From: Pseudomonas vancouverensis | Lineage (GTDB): Bacteria > Pseudomonadota > Gammaproteobacteria > Pseudomonadales > Pseudomonadaceae | Assembly (NCBI RefSeq): GCF_004348895.1 | Contig: NZ_RRZK01000012.1 | Span: forward strand, 87,640 to 151,639 | Direction: 5' to 3' | DNA: 64,000 bases | The notes under the pieces: generated by a model | Databases searched by the model: none | Told to the model about the DNA's origin: nothing | The model's input: the letters and a program-made list of their open reading frames with translations, nothing else | Position numbers and translations under genes: made by a program | Part shown: one piece after another, positions 28,620 through 39,892 of the stretch | Layout of the letters: each line of letters starts with the position of its first letter | How positions within the stretch are numbered: position 1 is the stretch's first letter

Positions 28620-30296
28620 TCAGTTGCGCGGAGGCGCTTGCAGGTCCATCGGCGCGGCATTTTTCGGACGGCCGCGAATCAGCGATTCAGGGTGACGACC
28701 GAGGTAGTCCGCCAGGTCGCGCAGGGATCTCGACGTACGTCCGAGTTCATCCAGGGTTTGCCCCAGTTTCTCCCGTTGCGGCGAGTCATCGGCCAGGGTC
28801 GCGCTGGCTGACTGCAAGGTGGCGTCCGCCGATTGCAAGGTCTTGCTGACGTCGGCCAGGGTGGTTTGCACGCTCGGCAAGGTCTTGCTGTTGAATTGCT
28901 GCATGCCTTTACGCAGCTCGACGAGGTTGCCGTCCAGGTTGCCGGCAATCCGTTCGATCGGCAGCTTGTTGATCTTGTCGACCATGGCTTCGAGTTTTTC
29001 CTGCAGTTGCTCGAGGTTGCCCGGTATGGTCGGAATCATGATGGGGCGGGCGTTGGCATCAAAAGTCACTTTCGGGGCCTTAGGGTAGAAGTCCAGCGAG
29101 ATGTACAACTGCCCGGTCAGCAGGTTGCCCGTACGGGCCTGAGCACGCAGGCCATTCTCCACGAAGCTGCCGATCACGCGTATGCCGCTGGCTTCGTCAT
29201 TGGGGTCGTTTTTGAACGCCTCGAGTATTTTGGTATGAGCTCTTCCCAAACGCTGCGGGTAGACCACGATGCCGACATTGATCGGAAAGCTGCGGGTTTT
29301 ATCGTCGTAATCGAGATTGATCGCCACCACCTTGCCGATTTCCATGCCCTGGAATTCCACCGGCGCATCCACTTTCAAGCCACGCATGGCCTGGTCGAAA
29401 CGCAAGGCCATGAACTGCGGTTTGCCATTGGGTGGGGCGAGGGCGCTTTGCTGGTCCTCGAACAGTTCGTAGGCATATTCCTCGGCGGCGGGTTTGTCGT
29501 TGGGGTTGTAGTCGGGGGCGCGGAAGGCCACGCCGCCCACCAGCATCGATGACAGGGACTCGGTCTTGAGGGCGAAACCGTTGGCGCCGACGCTCATGTC
29601 GATGCCGCTGGCATTCCAGAACCGGGTGTTTTCGGTGACGAACTGGTCGTTGGGCGCGTGAATGAACAGCTCGATGTTCACGCCTTTGCCGTCAGGGTCC
29701 AGCGCGTAGGCCACGACCTGGCCGACCGGGATTTTGCGGTAGTACACCGGCGAACCGATATCCAGCGACCCCAGGTCCTGGGTGTGCAGGGTGAAGCGTT
29801 TGCCCGGTTCGCCATAAGTGATGGGCGGCGGGTTCTCCAGTCCCTTGAAGTTTTTCCCACGAGCGTTGGCCTGACCGATATCGGCACCGATGTAATCACC
29901 GGACAACAAGGTATCGATGCCCGACACGCCGCCGGCGCCGATGCGCGGCCGGACCACCCAGAACTGCGAGTCTTCGCGGGTAAAGGTTTCCGCCTGCTTG
30001 GCCAGTTTGATGGTGGCGTTGACGCTCTTCTGGTCATCGGCGAGGTCGACTTCGGCGACATGGCCGATCACCACGTTACGGTACTTGACCTCGGTTTTGT
30101 TGGCCGTCAGGCCATCGCCGGTCTTGAAGGTGACGACAATGGTCGGGCCTTCCTGCAGGATGCTGTGCACGACCAGGGAGATGCCCACCAGTACGGCGAC
30201 GATCGGCACGATCCAGACCAGCGACACGCTGAAACGGCGGGTCTTGATCGGGGCCTGCCCCGGGCCTTGTGGCCCGTCAGTGGCTTGTGGCTTCAT
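28620..30296 (-). CDS. pqiB: PqiB-like MCE-domain periplasmic bridge protein
   Basis: A 558-residue protein with a single N-terminal membrane helix (about residues 22-45) and repeated MCE domains (for example TGDGLTANKTEVKYRNVVIGHVAEVDL). A long C-terminal helical region follows (about residues 430-545). It forms a hydrophobic tube for lipid movement between inner and outer membrane. AGGAGG lies 6 bases before the ATG at 30296, inside the end of the preceding gene (20-base overlap); an earlier TTG-type start is less likely. Confidence 0.92.
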   Translation of the reverse strand: MKPQATDGPQGPGQAPIKTRRFSVSLVWIVPIVAVLVGISLVVHSILQEGPTIVVTFKTGDGLTANKTEVKYRNVVIGHVAEVDLADDQKSVNATIKLAKQAETFTREDSQFWVVRPRIGAGGVSGIDTLLSGDYIGADIGQANARGKNFKGLENPPPITYGEPGKRFTLHTQDLGSLDIGSPVYYRKIPVGQVVAYALDPDGKGVNIELFIHAPNDQFVTENTRFWNASGIDMSVGANGFALKTESLSSMLVGGVAFRAPDYNPNDKPAAEEYAYELFEDQQSALAPPNGKPQFMALRFDQAMRGLKVDAPVEFQGMEIGKVVAINLDYDDKTRSFPINVGIVVYPQRLGRAHTKILEAFKNDPNDEASGIRVIGSFVENGLRAQARTGNLLTGQLYISLDFYPKAPKVTFDANARPIMIPTIPGNLEQLQEKLEAMVDKINKLPIERIAGNLDGNLVELRKGMQQFNSKTLPSVQTTLADVSKTLQSADATLQSASATLADDSPQREKLGQTLDELGRTSRSLRDLADYLGRHPESLIRGRPKNAAPMDLQAPPRN

Positions 30297-30969
30297 CCAT
30301 GTCCTCCTCTTTGAATGGGCTGTGCGGTGCTTCATCTGGCGTACTGCTGTGCGTCTGATCCCGTTGTTTGTCCCAGATCAGCCGCGGATCGAAACTCATC
30401 GCCGACAGCATGGTGAAAACCACCACCAGACCGAAGAACAGAATGCCCGGCCGCGGTTCGATATCCGCCAGGGCCTGGAACTTCACCAGCGACGCCACCA
30501 GGGCGACCACGATGACATCGAGCATCGACCAATAGCCGATGACCTCGACAAAGCGATACAGCGTCGAACGCTCCTTGCGCGCCCATGCGCTGTCCCGTTG
30601 CACGGTCACCAGCAGCAGGGTGATGGCGACGAACTTGATGCCGGGCACGGCGATACTGGCGATGAAAATGATCAGGGCGATGTCCCAGGCGCCGGCCTCC
30701 CAGAACTCCAGCACGCCGCTCATGATCGTGCTGTCGGCGCCGTTGCCGACCATCTTGGTGTTCATCACCGGCAGCAGATTGGCCGGGATGTAGAACGCCA
30801 GGGCGGTGAACATGTAGGCCCAGGTGCGGGTCAGGGAGTTGGTCTTGCGCCGATGCAGCGGTGCGCCGCAACGCTCGCATTCGTGGGGTTCGTTGGTCAT
30901 GTCGCAAGCCAGGCCGCAGCTGTGGCACAGGCACAGGTTGAGTTCGTCGGCGTACGGAGGTGTGCTCAT
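30277..30969 (-). CDS. pqiA: PqiA-like membrane protein, second half
   Basis: A 230-residue protein with an N-terminal zinc-ribbon-like motif (CLCHSCGLACDM...CERCG) and four membrane helices. It contains the PqiA-family segments ALAFYIPANLLPVMNT and RFVEVIGYWSMLDVIVVALV. E. coli PqiA is one chain with two such modules; here each module has its own gene. The ATG at 30969 overlaps the preceding gene by ATGA, and the 3' end overlaps pqiB. Confidence 0.9.
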   Translation of the reverse strand: MSTPPYADELNLCLCHSCGLACDMTNEPHECERCGAPLHRRKTNSLTRTWAYMFTALAFYIPANLLPVMNTKMVGNGADSTIMSGVLEFWEAGAWDIALIIFIASIAVPGIKFVAITLLLVTVQRDSAWARKERSTLYRFVEVIGYWSMLDVIVVALVASLVKFQALADIEPRPGILFFGLVVVFTMLSAMSFDPRLIWDKQRDQTHSSTPDEAPHSPFKEEDMDEATSH

Positions 30970-31562
30970 AGGGTGTCCCACAGATCACGGATATCGCGCC
31001 CGGCGATGCGGATCATCATCAGGCTGAGCACGGCGAGGGCGAACAGGCCGATACCGGGCAACACGTCGAGCAGCCCGGCGAGCTTGATCACCGCGACCAT
31101 GGCCCCGAGCAGGCAGACTTCGAGCATGCTCCAGGGGCGCAGGGTTTCCAGCCAGCGCATGCAGAACTTGAAACCGGGGGCGCGCTGCTGGCGGAGGGCG
31201 AAGCTCAGTACCCAGATCAATAGCAGCAATTGGAAAATCGGCGCGATGATCATGGCGATGGCCGCGACCATGGCCATGAAGGTGATTGGCCCAAGGCTCA
31301 GGGCCAACACCGAGTCCCACAGGGTCGCGCTGTTTTTCAAACCTTTCAGGCTGATGCTCATGACCGGATAGCAGTTGGCAAAAATCCACAGCACCAGGGC
31401 GGTGAAGGTCAACGCCAGGCGCTGCTCCACGGTCAGGCCGTTATAGCGCTGAAGCACGCCGCCACAGCGGACACACAGGGTTTTCTGATGTTTGGCGAGC
31501 ACCACTTTTTCATACACGCTGTCGCAGTGCTCGCAGATGATCAGCTGATCAGTAGATGCCAT
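30966..31562 (-). CDS. pqiA: PqiA-like membrane protein, first half
   Basis: A 198-residue protein, first gene of the pqi operon. Cysteine pairs (CEHCDSVY...CVRCGG) form the N-terminal zinc-ribbon-like module. Four helices follow, with ALVLWIFANCYPVMSI and CMRWLETLRPWSMLEVCLLG matching the PqiA family. It should sit in the inner membrane at the base of the PqiB tube together with the next gene's product. Confidence 0.9.
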   Translation of the reverse strand: MASTDQLIICEHCDSVYEKVVLAKHQKTLCVRCGGVLQRYNGLTVEQRLALTFTALVLWIFANCYPVMSISLKGLKNSATLWDSVLALSLGPITFMAMVAAIAMIIAPIFQLLLLIWVLSFALRQQRAPGFKFCMRWLETLRPWSMLEVCLLGAMVAVIKLAGLLDVLPGIGLFALAVLSLMMIRIAGRDIRDLWDTL

Positions 31563-31725
31563 GGGGTCAAGCTCAACAGGTGGCAGGAAGTTCAGAGCAC
31601 TCCCTCAATATAGAAGTGACTCGCGATTGAGCAAATCGAAAGTCGAAACAAAGGGATATGTAGAAGGGTGAGCGGGCCAAACCCTGTGGGCGCTTCAGGA
31701 TATGTCGTCGCCGCGAGCAGGGTTT

Positions 31726-31765
31726 GTAGGAGCGAGCTTGCTCCGGGCGGCGTTCCGACGATGGA
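31726..31765. repeat. REP element, single
   Basis: A REP palindrome with stem GGAGC-gagctt-GCTCC (31730-31745) and tail GGGCGGCGTTCCGACGATGG. Only a degenerate partner lies nearby (around 31781-31792). It separates the divergent or converging ends of the pqi and polyamine transcripts. Confidence 0.75.
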
Positions 31766-31806
31766 CGTCAACGAAGACGCGGGGGAGCAAACTGCAGTGG
31801 AACCGA

Positions 31807-34223
<2,417 letters not shown>

Positions 34224-34252
34224 TCAGGCGTTTCTTTGGTGTTCGAGCGGCC

Positions 34253-34344
34253 GCCATTGCGAGCAGGTCGCGCCGTCGCTCCCACAGTTGAAATGCGCTC
34301 TCCTGTGGGAGCGACGGTGCGACGACTCGACTTGCTCGCGATGG
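34253..34344. repeat. REP pair (BIME)
   Basis: Two inverted REP units. The left arm around 34272-34287 pairs with 34303-34319 with one mismatch, and outer CCATTGCGAGCAGG and CTTGCTCGCGATGG motifs mirror each other. It lies between the synthetase stop and the binding-protein start and could limit read-through or stabilise mRNA. Confidence 0.85.
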
Positions 34345-34367
34345 GGCCCTTGAAGGTGGCGAAGATC

Positions 34368-35726
34368 TCAGACGCTGAGCAACAGGAACTCACGCTCCCA
34401 CGAACTGATCACGCGCTTGAAGTTCTCATGCTCGGCGCGTTTGACCGCAACGTAGCCACGCACGAACTTGCTGCCCAGGTAGCGGCTGACGGTGTCGCAT
34501 TCTTCCATCTGCGTCAGCGCTTCTTCGATGGTGATCGGCAGGCGCAGGTTGCGACGCTCGTAAGCGCGGCCCTGTACTGCAGCGCTTGGCTCGATGTGCT
34601 CGACCATGCCCAGGTAACCGCACAGCAGGCTGGCGGCGATGGCCAGGTACGGGTTGGCGTCGGCACCCGGCAGGCGGTTTTCCACGCGCATGGCGTCCGG
34701 GCTGGAGGTCGGTACACGCAGGCCGACGGTGCGGTTTTCTTCGCCCCACTCGACGTTCACCGGTGCCGAAGTGTCCGGCAGGAAGCGGCGGAACGAGTTG
34801 ACGTTCGGTGCGAACATCGGCAGCAGTTTCGGGATGTACTTCTGCAGGCCGCCGATGTGGTGCAGGAACAGCTCGCTCATGTTGCCGTTTTCATCGGCGA
34901 AAATCGGCTTGCCCGTTGCGATTTCGACCACGCTCTGGTGAATGTGCATGGCGCTGCCAGGCTCGTCGCCGACCGGCTTGGCCATAAAGGTGGCCGCCAC
35001 GTTGTGCTTGAGCGCCGCTTCACGCATGGTGCGCTTGAACACGGTGATCTGGTCGGCCAGGTCGAGGGCGTCGCCGTGACGGAAGTTGATTTCCATCTGC
35101 GCCGGACCGTCTTCGTGGATCAACGTGTCGAGGTCCAGGCCTTGCAGTTCGCACCAGTCGTAGACGTCTTCGAACAGCGGGTCGAATTCGTTGGCAGCAT
35201 CGATGGAGAACGACTGGCGGCCGCTTTCGGCACGGCCCGAACGGCCCGTCGGTGCCTTGAGCGGCAAGTCCGGGTCTTCGCAGCGCTGGGTCAGGTAGAA
35301 CTCCATTTCCGGCGCAACGATTGGCTTCCAGCCTTTGTCGGTGTACAGCTGCAAGACTTTCTTGAGCACGTTGCGCGGCGACAGTTCGATCGGGTTGCCG
35401 AACTTGTCGAAGGTGTCGTGGATGACAATGGCGGTTGGCTCGATCGCCCATGGCACCACGTAAACGGCGTCGGCCACCGGCTTGCAGACCATGTCGATGT
35501 CGGCAGGGTCGAGCAGGTCGTAGTAGATGTCGTCGTCGACAAAGTCCCCGGTTACCGTTTGCAGAAGGACACTTTCCGGCAGGCGCATGCCTCGCTCATG
35601 CAGGAACTTGTTGGTCGGTGCAATTTTGCCGCGTGCAATGCCGGTCAGATCGCTGACGACGCACTCGACTTCGGTAATCTTGTGATCTTTCAGCCAAGTG
35701 AACAGCTGATCGAAAGGGACATTCAT
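34368..35726 (-). CDS. Gamma-glutamylpolyamine synthetase (PuuA/SpuI type, glutamine synthetase family)
   Basis: A 452-residue glutamine-synthetase-like enzyme. Family marks are VAPEMEFYL, GPAQMEINFRHGDALDLADQ, GSAMHIHQS and the NRTVGLRVP ATP-site region. It matches PuuA/SpuI types, which ligate glutamate to putrescine or another amine, rather than GlnA, because the C-terminal adenylylation region is absent. The ATG at 35726 has GAGG 5 bases upstream. It pairs functionally with the PuuB-like oxidase downstream. Confidence 0.88.
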   Translation of the reverse strand: MNVPFDQLFTWLKDHKITEVECVVSDLTGIARGKIAPTNKFLHERGMRLPESVLLQTVTGDFVDDDIYYDLLDPADIDMVCKPVADAVYVVPWAIEPTAIVIHDTFDKFGNPIELSPRNVLKKVLQLYTDKGWKPIVAPEMEFYLTQRCEDPDLPLKAPTGRSGRAESGRQSFSIDAANEFDPLFEDVYDWCELQGLDLDTLIHEDGPAQMEINFRHGDALDLADQITVFKRTMREAALKHNVAATFMAKPVGDEPGSAMHIHQSVVEIATGKPIFADENGNMSELFLHHIGGLQKYIPKLLPMFAPNVNSFRRFLPDTSAPVNVEWGEENRTVGLRVPTSSPDAMRVENRLPGADANPYLAIAASLLCGYLGMVEHIEPSAAVQGRAYERRNLRLPITIEEALTQMEECDTVSRYLGSKFVRGYVAVKRAEHENFKRVISSWEREFLLLSV

Positions 35727-35888
35727 AAAGACCTCGTTATTGGTTTTATTAACGCCAGAAGAAGCCGATTTCATCTATCCGACACTTCCCCTGTAGCGCG
35801 TTGACGACTATCTTGGGCGAGCCTTGCCGTTCCATCTATCCACTTTAAGCAGTACAAAGTGCACCAAAAGAGTGCGCCAGGTCATCCC
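35727..35888. promoter_or_regulatory. Divergent control region, synthetase / AraC regulator
   Basis: The 9-mer CATCTATCC occurs twice in the same orientation (35772-35780 and 35833-35841), 61 bases apart. CACTTT and AAAGTG (about 35841-35863) form an imperfect inverted repeat. These are candidate operators for the adjacent AraC or XRE-cupin regulator. No -35/-10 pair was assigned. Confidence 0.45.
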
Positions 35889-36833
35889 ATGACAGACCCA
35901 AACGCAGTGTGCAATTCGCTACAGGTGCAAGCCTTCAGTACCGCCGATGTCGCCGAGCAAATCCGCGCCACGCCGGGCTGGACCCAGCATTACCAACAGA
36001 TGTCGCCGGGGCATTTCGCAGGTCTCGTGCGCTATCTGGATTTACAGGGTGTGGAGATCTACGAGGAACACATGAACACCCGGGTCGAGCAGAATTTCAG
36101 CGCGCCCCAGGGCTCGTTGTCGTTCTGTTTCGACCGCAGCGACAACGCGCTCTATGTGTTGAACGGCGAGAGCCGCAACATCTGGATCACGCCGGAGAAT
36201 TACCAGGAAATCGCCGTGGTCTTCGGCCCGGAGTTCGTGCAACGCAACAGCCTCGACATCGCCCGACTCGAAGGGCTGTTCATGGCGCCGCTCAATTCCC
36301 AGCAGAACGCCTTGTTCTGTCGCTGGCTCAGCAGCACCCTGACGCGCCTGTCGCAAACCTTCGACCCGCCGACCCGCGAAACCCTGACCCAGCAATTACT
36401 CGACGATTGCCTGTTCATTCTCGATAACGCCTGCGTGTGCCTGGATCAGGGTGCGTTGCAGCGCCGTGCCAGCGAACGGGCGATCATGAAGCGTGTGGGG
36501 GAGTGGGCGGCGGACACCCCGGAAGAACACTTGAACCTGTTGGAGCTGTCGCTGGTGGCCGGCGTCTCATTGCGTCAGTTGCAGCATGCGTTCAAGACCT
36601 ACACCGGCATGGCGCCGACCCAGTGGTTGCGCCTGCGCCGGCTCAACAGTGCGCGACGTGAATTGCTCAGTCGCACGCCGACGCAAACCACCGTGGCCGA
36701 GGTGGCCATGCACTGGTCGTTCTGGCACCTGGGGCGGTTTTCCAGCAGCTACCGGGCCCTGTTCAAGGAGCTGCCGAGCGACACCCTCAAACGTGCGAGT
36801 GCCGTGCCGGTCAACGGTCGCGGACGCCGTTAA
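35889..36833 (+). CDS. AraC-family transcriptional regulator
   Basis: A 314-residue regulator. The N-terminal sensing region (about residues 1-190) resembles EutR-like AraC proteins. The C-terminal double helix-turn-helix contains LLELSLVAGVSLRQLQHAFKTYTGMAPTQWLRLRRL and TVAEVAMHWSFWHLGRFSSSYRALFKELPS. AGG precedes the ATG at 35889. It is divergent from the PuuA-like gene, so control of the polyamine genes is likely. It converges on the XRE-cupin gene, their stops overlapping by 4 bases. Confidence 0.88.
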   Translation: MTDPNAVCNSLQVQAFSTADVAEQIRATPGWTQHYQQMSPGHFAGLVRYLDLQGVEIYEEHMNTRVEQNFSAPQGSLSFCFDRSDNALYVLNGESRNIWITPENYQEIAVVFGPEFVQRNSLDIARLEGLFMAPLNSQQNALFCRWLSSTLTRLSQTFDPPTRETLTQQLLDDCLFILDNACVCLDQGALQRRASERAIMKRVGEWAADTPEEHLNLLELSLVAGVSLRQLQHAFKTYTGMAPTQWLRLRRLNSARRELLSRTPTQTTVAEVAMHWSFWHLGRFSSSYRALFKELPSDTLKRASAVPVNGRGRR

Positions 36834-37426
36834 AACGTCGGTGGGGTGATCACCCAGATCACCACCGCATCGACCTCTCCAGGGTTGCCGTAGCGATGCG
36901 GCTCCTGGCTGGAAAAGCTGAAGCTGTCGCCTTCATTGAGCTGGAAATAACGCTCGCCGACCCACAACTCGAAACTGCCGGACAACAGAAAACCCGCTTC
37001 CTCGCCATCGTGGCTGTAGCTTTGCTGGCTGTAGGTGCCGGGCGGAAAGCGCGAGTGGAGCATCTCCAGTTGTCGCGTGGCTTGCGGGGTCAACAACTGG
37101 TCGACGATACCGTCTTCGTAATGCACGTTGAGGCGGCTGTGCTTGCGTACCACGATGCCGTCGTCGGCCGGGTCGGTGGTCGCTTCACTGGCAAAGAACC
37201 ATTGAATGGTCACGCCCAGGCTACGGGTGATGTTGAACAGCGCCGGGATCGACGGATAGGCGAGGTTGCGTTCCAGCTGGCTGATGTAACCGGCGGTGAG
37301 CTCGCTCTGGCTGGCCAGTTCCGCGAGCGTCATGCCCCGACGTTTGCGCAGACCGCGAATCCGCGTGCCGAGGAAATGCGGCGCGGCGGCGTCGGAGGCG
37401 GGCGGCATCTTGCTGCTGTTGCTCAT
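36830..37426 (-). CDS. XRE-family regulator with cupin domain (PuuR type)
   Basis: A 198-residue two-domain repressor type. The HTH covers about residues 20-75 (IRGLRKRRGMTLAELASQSELTAGYISQLER). A C-terminal cupin barrel has RFPPGTYSQQSYSHDGEEAGFLLSG and DSFSFSSQEPHRYGNPG. PuuR and similar proteins sense polyamines or amino acids through the cupin. The ATG at 37426 is preferred; an upstream in-frame start would run into the REP element. Confidence 0.9.
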   Translation of the reverse strand: MSNSSKMPPASDAAAPHFLGTRIRGLRKRRGMTLAELASQSELTAGYISQLERNLAYPSIPALFNITRSLGVTIQWFFASEATTDPADDGIVVRKHSRLNVHYEDGIVDQLLTPQATRQLEMLHSRFPPGTYSQQSYSHDGEEAGFLLSGSFELWVGERYFQLNEGDSFSFSSQEPHRYGNPGEVDAVVIWVITPPTF

Positions 37427-37462
37427 GGAAAATTCCGAACCGGGGGTATGGCGCAGATCCCT

Positions 37463-37562
37463 TGTAGGAGCGAGCATGCTCGCGATGGTCGCCAACGATA
37501 ACGCGTGAAGGCAGGTTCAACGCGGTGTTTTTGACGCCATCGCGAGCATGCTCGCTCCTACA
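37463..37562. repeat. REP pair (BIME), perfect 26-bp inverted repeat
   Basis: Bases 37463-37488 are the exact reverse complement of 37537-37562, separated by 48 bases. Each unit is itself a GAGCATGCTC palindrome. It lies between the XRE-cupin gene start and the stop of the flavoenzyme gene upstream of it on the minus strand. Confidence 0.93.
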
Positions 37563-37604
37563 GGATGGGGGGTCAGCCGTTAAAGCCCCGGAGTATAAAC
37601 AGCC

Positions 37605-39560
37605 TTACAGCTCCCACGCGACTTTCAAACCTTCATAAATCGCTTCTTCCGCCGTTCGCGGCGCCAGGCAGTCGCCAATGCGTTGAAACTCCACCAGCCC
37701 CTGCAATTCGGTACCGAGGGTGTCCACTGGCTGGTGGCCGCTGCACAGCACCAGGGTGTCGACGTCTTCCATCAACATCGGCTCGCCGCTCGCGGTGTGT
37801 TGCAGGTAGACGGTGTTGTCATCGCAGCCGTACAGGCGTGCGTAGGGGGTAATCGGCACTGCCAGTTTGTGCAGCTCGCCGGCCAGTTGGTCGCGTACAT
37901 ACAGCGGCAGGTTCTCGCCACAATGCGTGCCGTTGACCGCCAGTTGCACCTGATGACCGGCGCGGATCAGGCGCTCCGCTACACCGGGACCAATCCAGTC
38001 GCAGCGCCAGTCGACCACCACCACCGATCGACCGATTTTTACCTCGTCGCGCAGGACCTGCCAGGCATCCACCACCTGCAACTCACCACCGCGTTCGAAC
38101 GCTGGCCAGTAAGGTTCGGCGCCCGTGGCGATGATCACCTTGTCAGGTTTTTCCTGCTCGACCAGCGCACGGTCAACCCGGGTGTTGCGCACCACGCGCA
38201 CCCCGGCCAGTTCCATTTCCCGTTGCAGGTTGGTGCTGGCGCCGCCGAACTCGCTGCGCCGTGGCAGCAACTGCGCAAGCAGAACCTGGCCGCCAAGCTG
38301 TGAACTGGCTTCGTACAGGGTCACCTCATGTCCGCGCTGGGCAGCGACGGCAGCAGCTTTCATGCCGGCCGGACCACCGCCAACGACCATGATGCGCTTG
38401 CGTGTTGTCGCGACTTTGCGCTCGCCGAAAATCAGCTCGCGGCCGGTCTCCGGGTGCTGGATGCAGGAAATCGGCAGGCCTTTGTGGAAGTGCCCGATGC
38501 ACGCCTGGTTGCAGGCGATGCACGCGCGCACGTCTTCGACGCGGCCGGTGTCGGTCTTGTTCGGCATTTGCGGGTCGCAGATCAATGCGCGGGTCATGCC
38601 GCAGACATCGGCCTGGCCACGGGCCAGAATCAGCTCGGCCTCCTGGGGCTGGTTGATGCGGCCGGTGACGAACAACGGGATGTCCAGACTCGCCTTGAAG
38701 GTGCCGGCTTCCCTGGCCAGATACGCCGCCTCGATCGCCATCGGCGGCACGATATGCACCGCGCCCCCCAGAGAAGCCGAGGTGCCGGCAACGATGTGCA
38801 CGTAATCGAGCTGTGATTGCAGCTTCTGTACCGCTGCCAGGGATTCGTCTTCGGTCAGGCCTTCGGGGTCGCGTTCGTCGGCGGAGATGCGCAGGCCGAC
38901 GATGAACTGCTCATCGGTCGCGGCGCGCACGGCGGCAATCACTTCACGGACAAAGCGCAGGCGTTGTTCCAGCTCACCGTTGTAGCCATCGGTGCGGCGG
39001 TTGACCCGTGGATTGATGAACTGCGCCGGCAGATAACCGTGGCTGGCGACCACTTCCACGCCGTCGATCCCGGCCTGATACAGGCGTCGCGCGGCGTCGG
39101 CATAGCCCTTGATGATCTCGTCGATCATCGCCTGGTCGAGCGCCCGGGGCATCACCCGGAAGCGTTCGTTCGGCACGTTGGAAGCCGAGTAGGCGACGGC
39201 GAGCAGGCCATCGCTGGACTCCATGATTTCCCGTCCGGGATGGAACACTTGGGACAGCACCACGGTGCCGTGGGCGTGGCATTCCTCGGCGATCTTGCGA
39301 TAGCCCTCGATGCAGGCATCGTCCGTGGCCATCAGCACATGGGAGGTGTAGCGCGCACTGTCATGGACACCGGCGACCTGCAACACGATCAGCCCGGCGC
39401 CGCCTTCGGCACGCGCCCGGTGATAGGCAATCAACTGTTCGTTGACCAGGTTGTCCGTGGGCATCGAGGTGTCGTGACCGCTGGACATGATGCGGTTTTT
39501 CAGGCGCTTGCCACGGATCTGCAAGGGTTCGAACAGGTGCGCGAAGGCGGGTGTCGACAT
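37605..39560 (-). CDS. FMN/4Fe-4S/FAD oxidoreductase (trimethylamine dehydrogenase / dienoyl-CoA reductase family)
   Basis: A 651-residue enzyme with three parts. An Old-Yellow-Enzyme TIM barrel (1-335) begins FEPLQIRGKRLKNRI and has HGYLPAQFINPRVNRRTDGYGG-like active-site sequence. A 4Fe-4S cluster is formed by Cys347, Cys350, Cys354 and Cys366. An FAD/NAD domain starts at MVVGGGPAGM (391-400). Relatives demethylate or oxidise methylated amines or reduce dienoyl-CoA. P. aeruginosa has a similar oxidoreductase next to its aru region. Neighbours (orphan binding protein, class II aldolase, BetI-like regulator) suggest catabolism of an amine, but the substrate is unknown. The ATG at 39560 follows GGAG. 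Confidence 0.85.
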   Translation of the reverse strand: MSTPAFAHLFEPLQIRGKRLKNRIMSSGHDTSMPTDNLVNEQLIAYHRARAEGGAGLIVLQVAGVHDSARYTSHVLMATDDACIEGYRKIAEECHAHGTVVLSQVFHPGREIMESSDGLLAVAYSASNVPNERFRVMPRALDQAMIDEIIKGYADAARRLYQAGIDGVEVVASHGYLPAQFINPRVNRRTDGYNGELEQRLRFVREVIAAVRAATDEQFIVGLRISADERDPEGLTEDESLAAVQKLQSQLDYVHIVAGTSASLGGAVHIVPPMAIEAAYLAREAGTFKASLDIPLFVTGRINQPQEAELILARGQADVCGMTRALICDPQMPNKTDTGRVEDVRACIACNQACIGHFHKGLPISCIQHPETGRELIFGERKVATTRKRIMVVGGGPAGMKAAAVAAQRGHEVTLYEASSQLGGQVLLAQLLPRRSEFGGASTNLQREMELAGVRVVRNTRVDRALVEQEKPDKVIIATGAEPYWPAFERGGELQVVDAWQVLRDEVKIGRSVVVVDWRCDWIGPGVAERLIRAGHQVQLAVNGTHCGENLPLYVRDQLAGELHKLAVPITPYARLYGCDDNTVYLQHTASGEPMLMEDVDTLVLCSGHQPVDTLGTELQGLVEFQRIGDCLAPRTAEEAIYEGLKVAWEL

Positions 39561-39892
39561 GGTGCGGCTACTCCAGACAGGCTGACCTTTGTAGGAGCGA
39601 GCATGCTCCGGGCGGCGTTCCGACGATGGTGGTTCGGGCACCGCGGGGAATCAGGTGGCCCGCGTTATCGTTAACGCCCGTCGCGAGCATGCTCGCTCCT
39701 ACATGAGATCACAGGTTTTTGGCGTTGTTATTATTGGCCTATAGAAATTTACCTTCAGTAAAAAATCAACTTGTTTTTTTACTATGGCTTGCAGTAGTTT
39801 CATTCCGAGCCCGCTCCTGGGGTGAACCTCACAACAATAAAAAAGGGCCTTTCCGGTTGCTGACCGGGTGGCACCTGCAAGAGGAACCATTG
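39561..39892. promoter_or_regulatory. Divergent intergenic region with REP pair
   Basis: These 332 bases separate the flavoenzyme gene from the divergent binding-protein gene. They hold a REP pair (39588-39703), then an AT-rich stretch (about 39710-39790) that probably carries the promoter of the binding-protein gene. Confidence 0.45.
39588..39703. repeat. REP pair (BIME), asymmetric
   Basis: The left unit (39588-39629) has the tail GGGCGGCGTTCCGACGATGG shared with the REP at 31726-31765. The right unit (39679-39703) has the common TCGCGAGCATGCTCGC form, inverted. Unusually, this pair lies between divergent genes. Confidence 0.85.
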
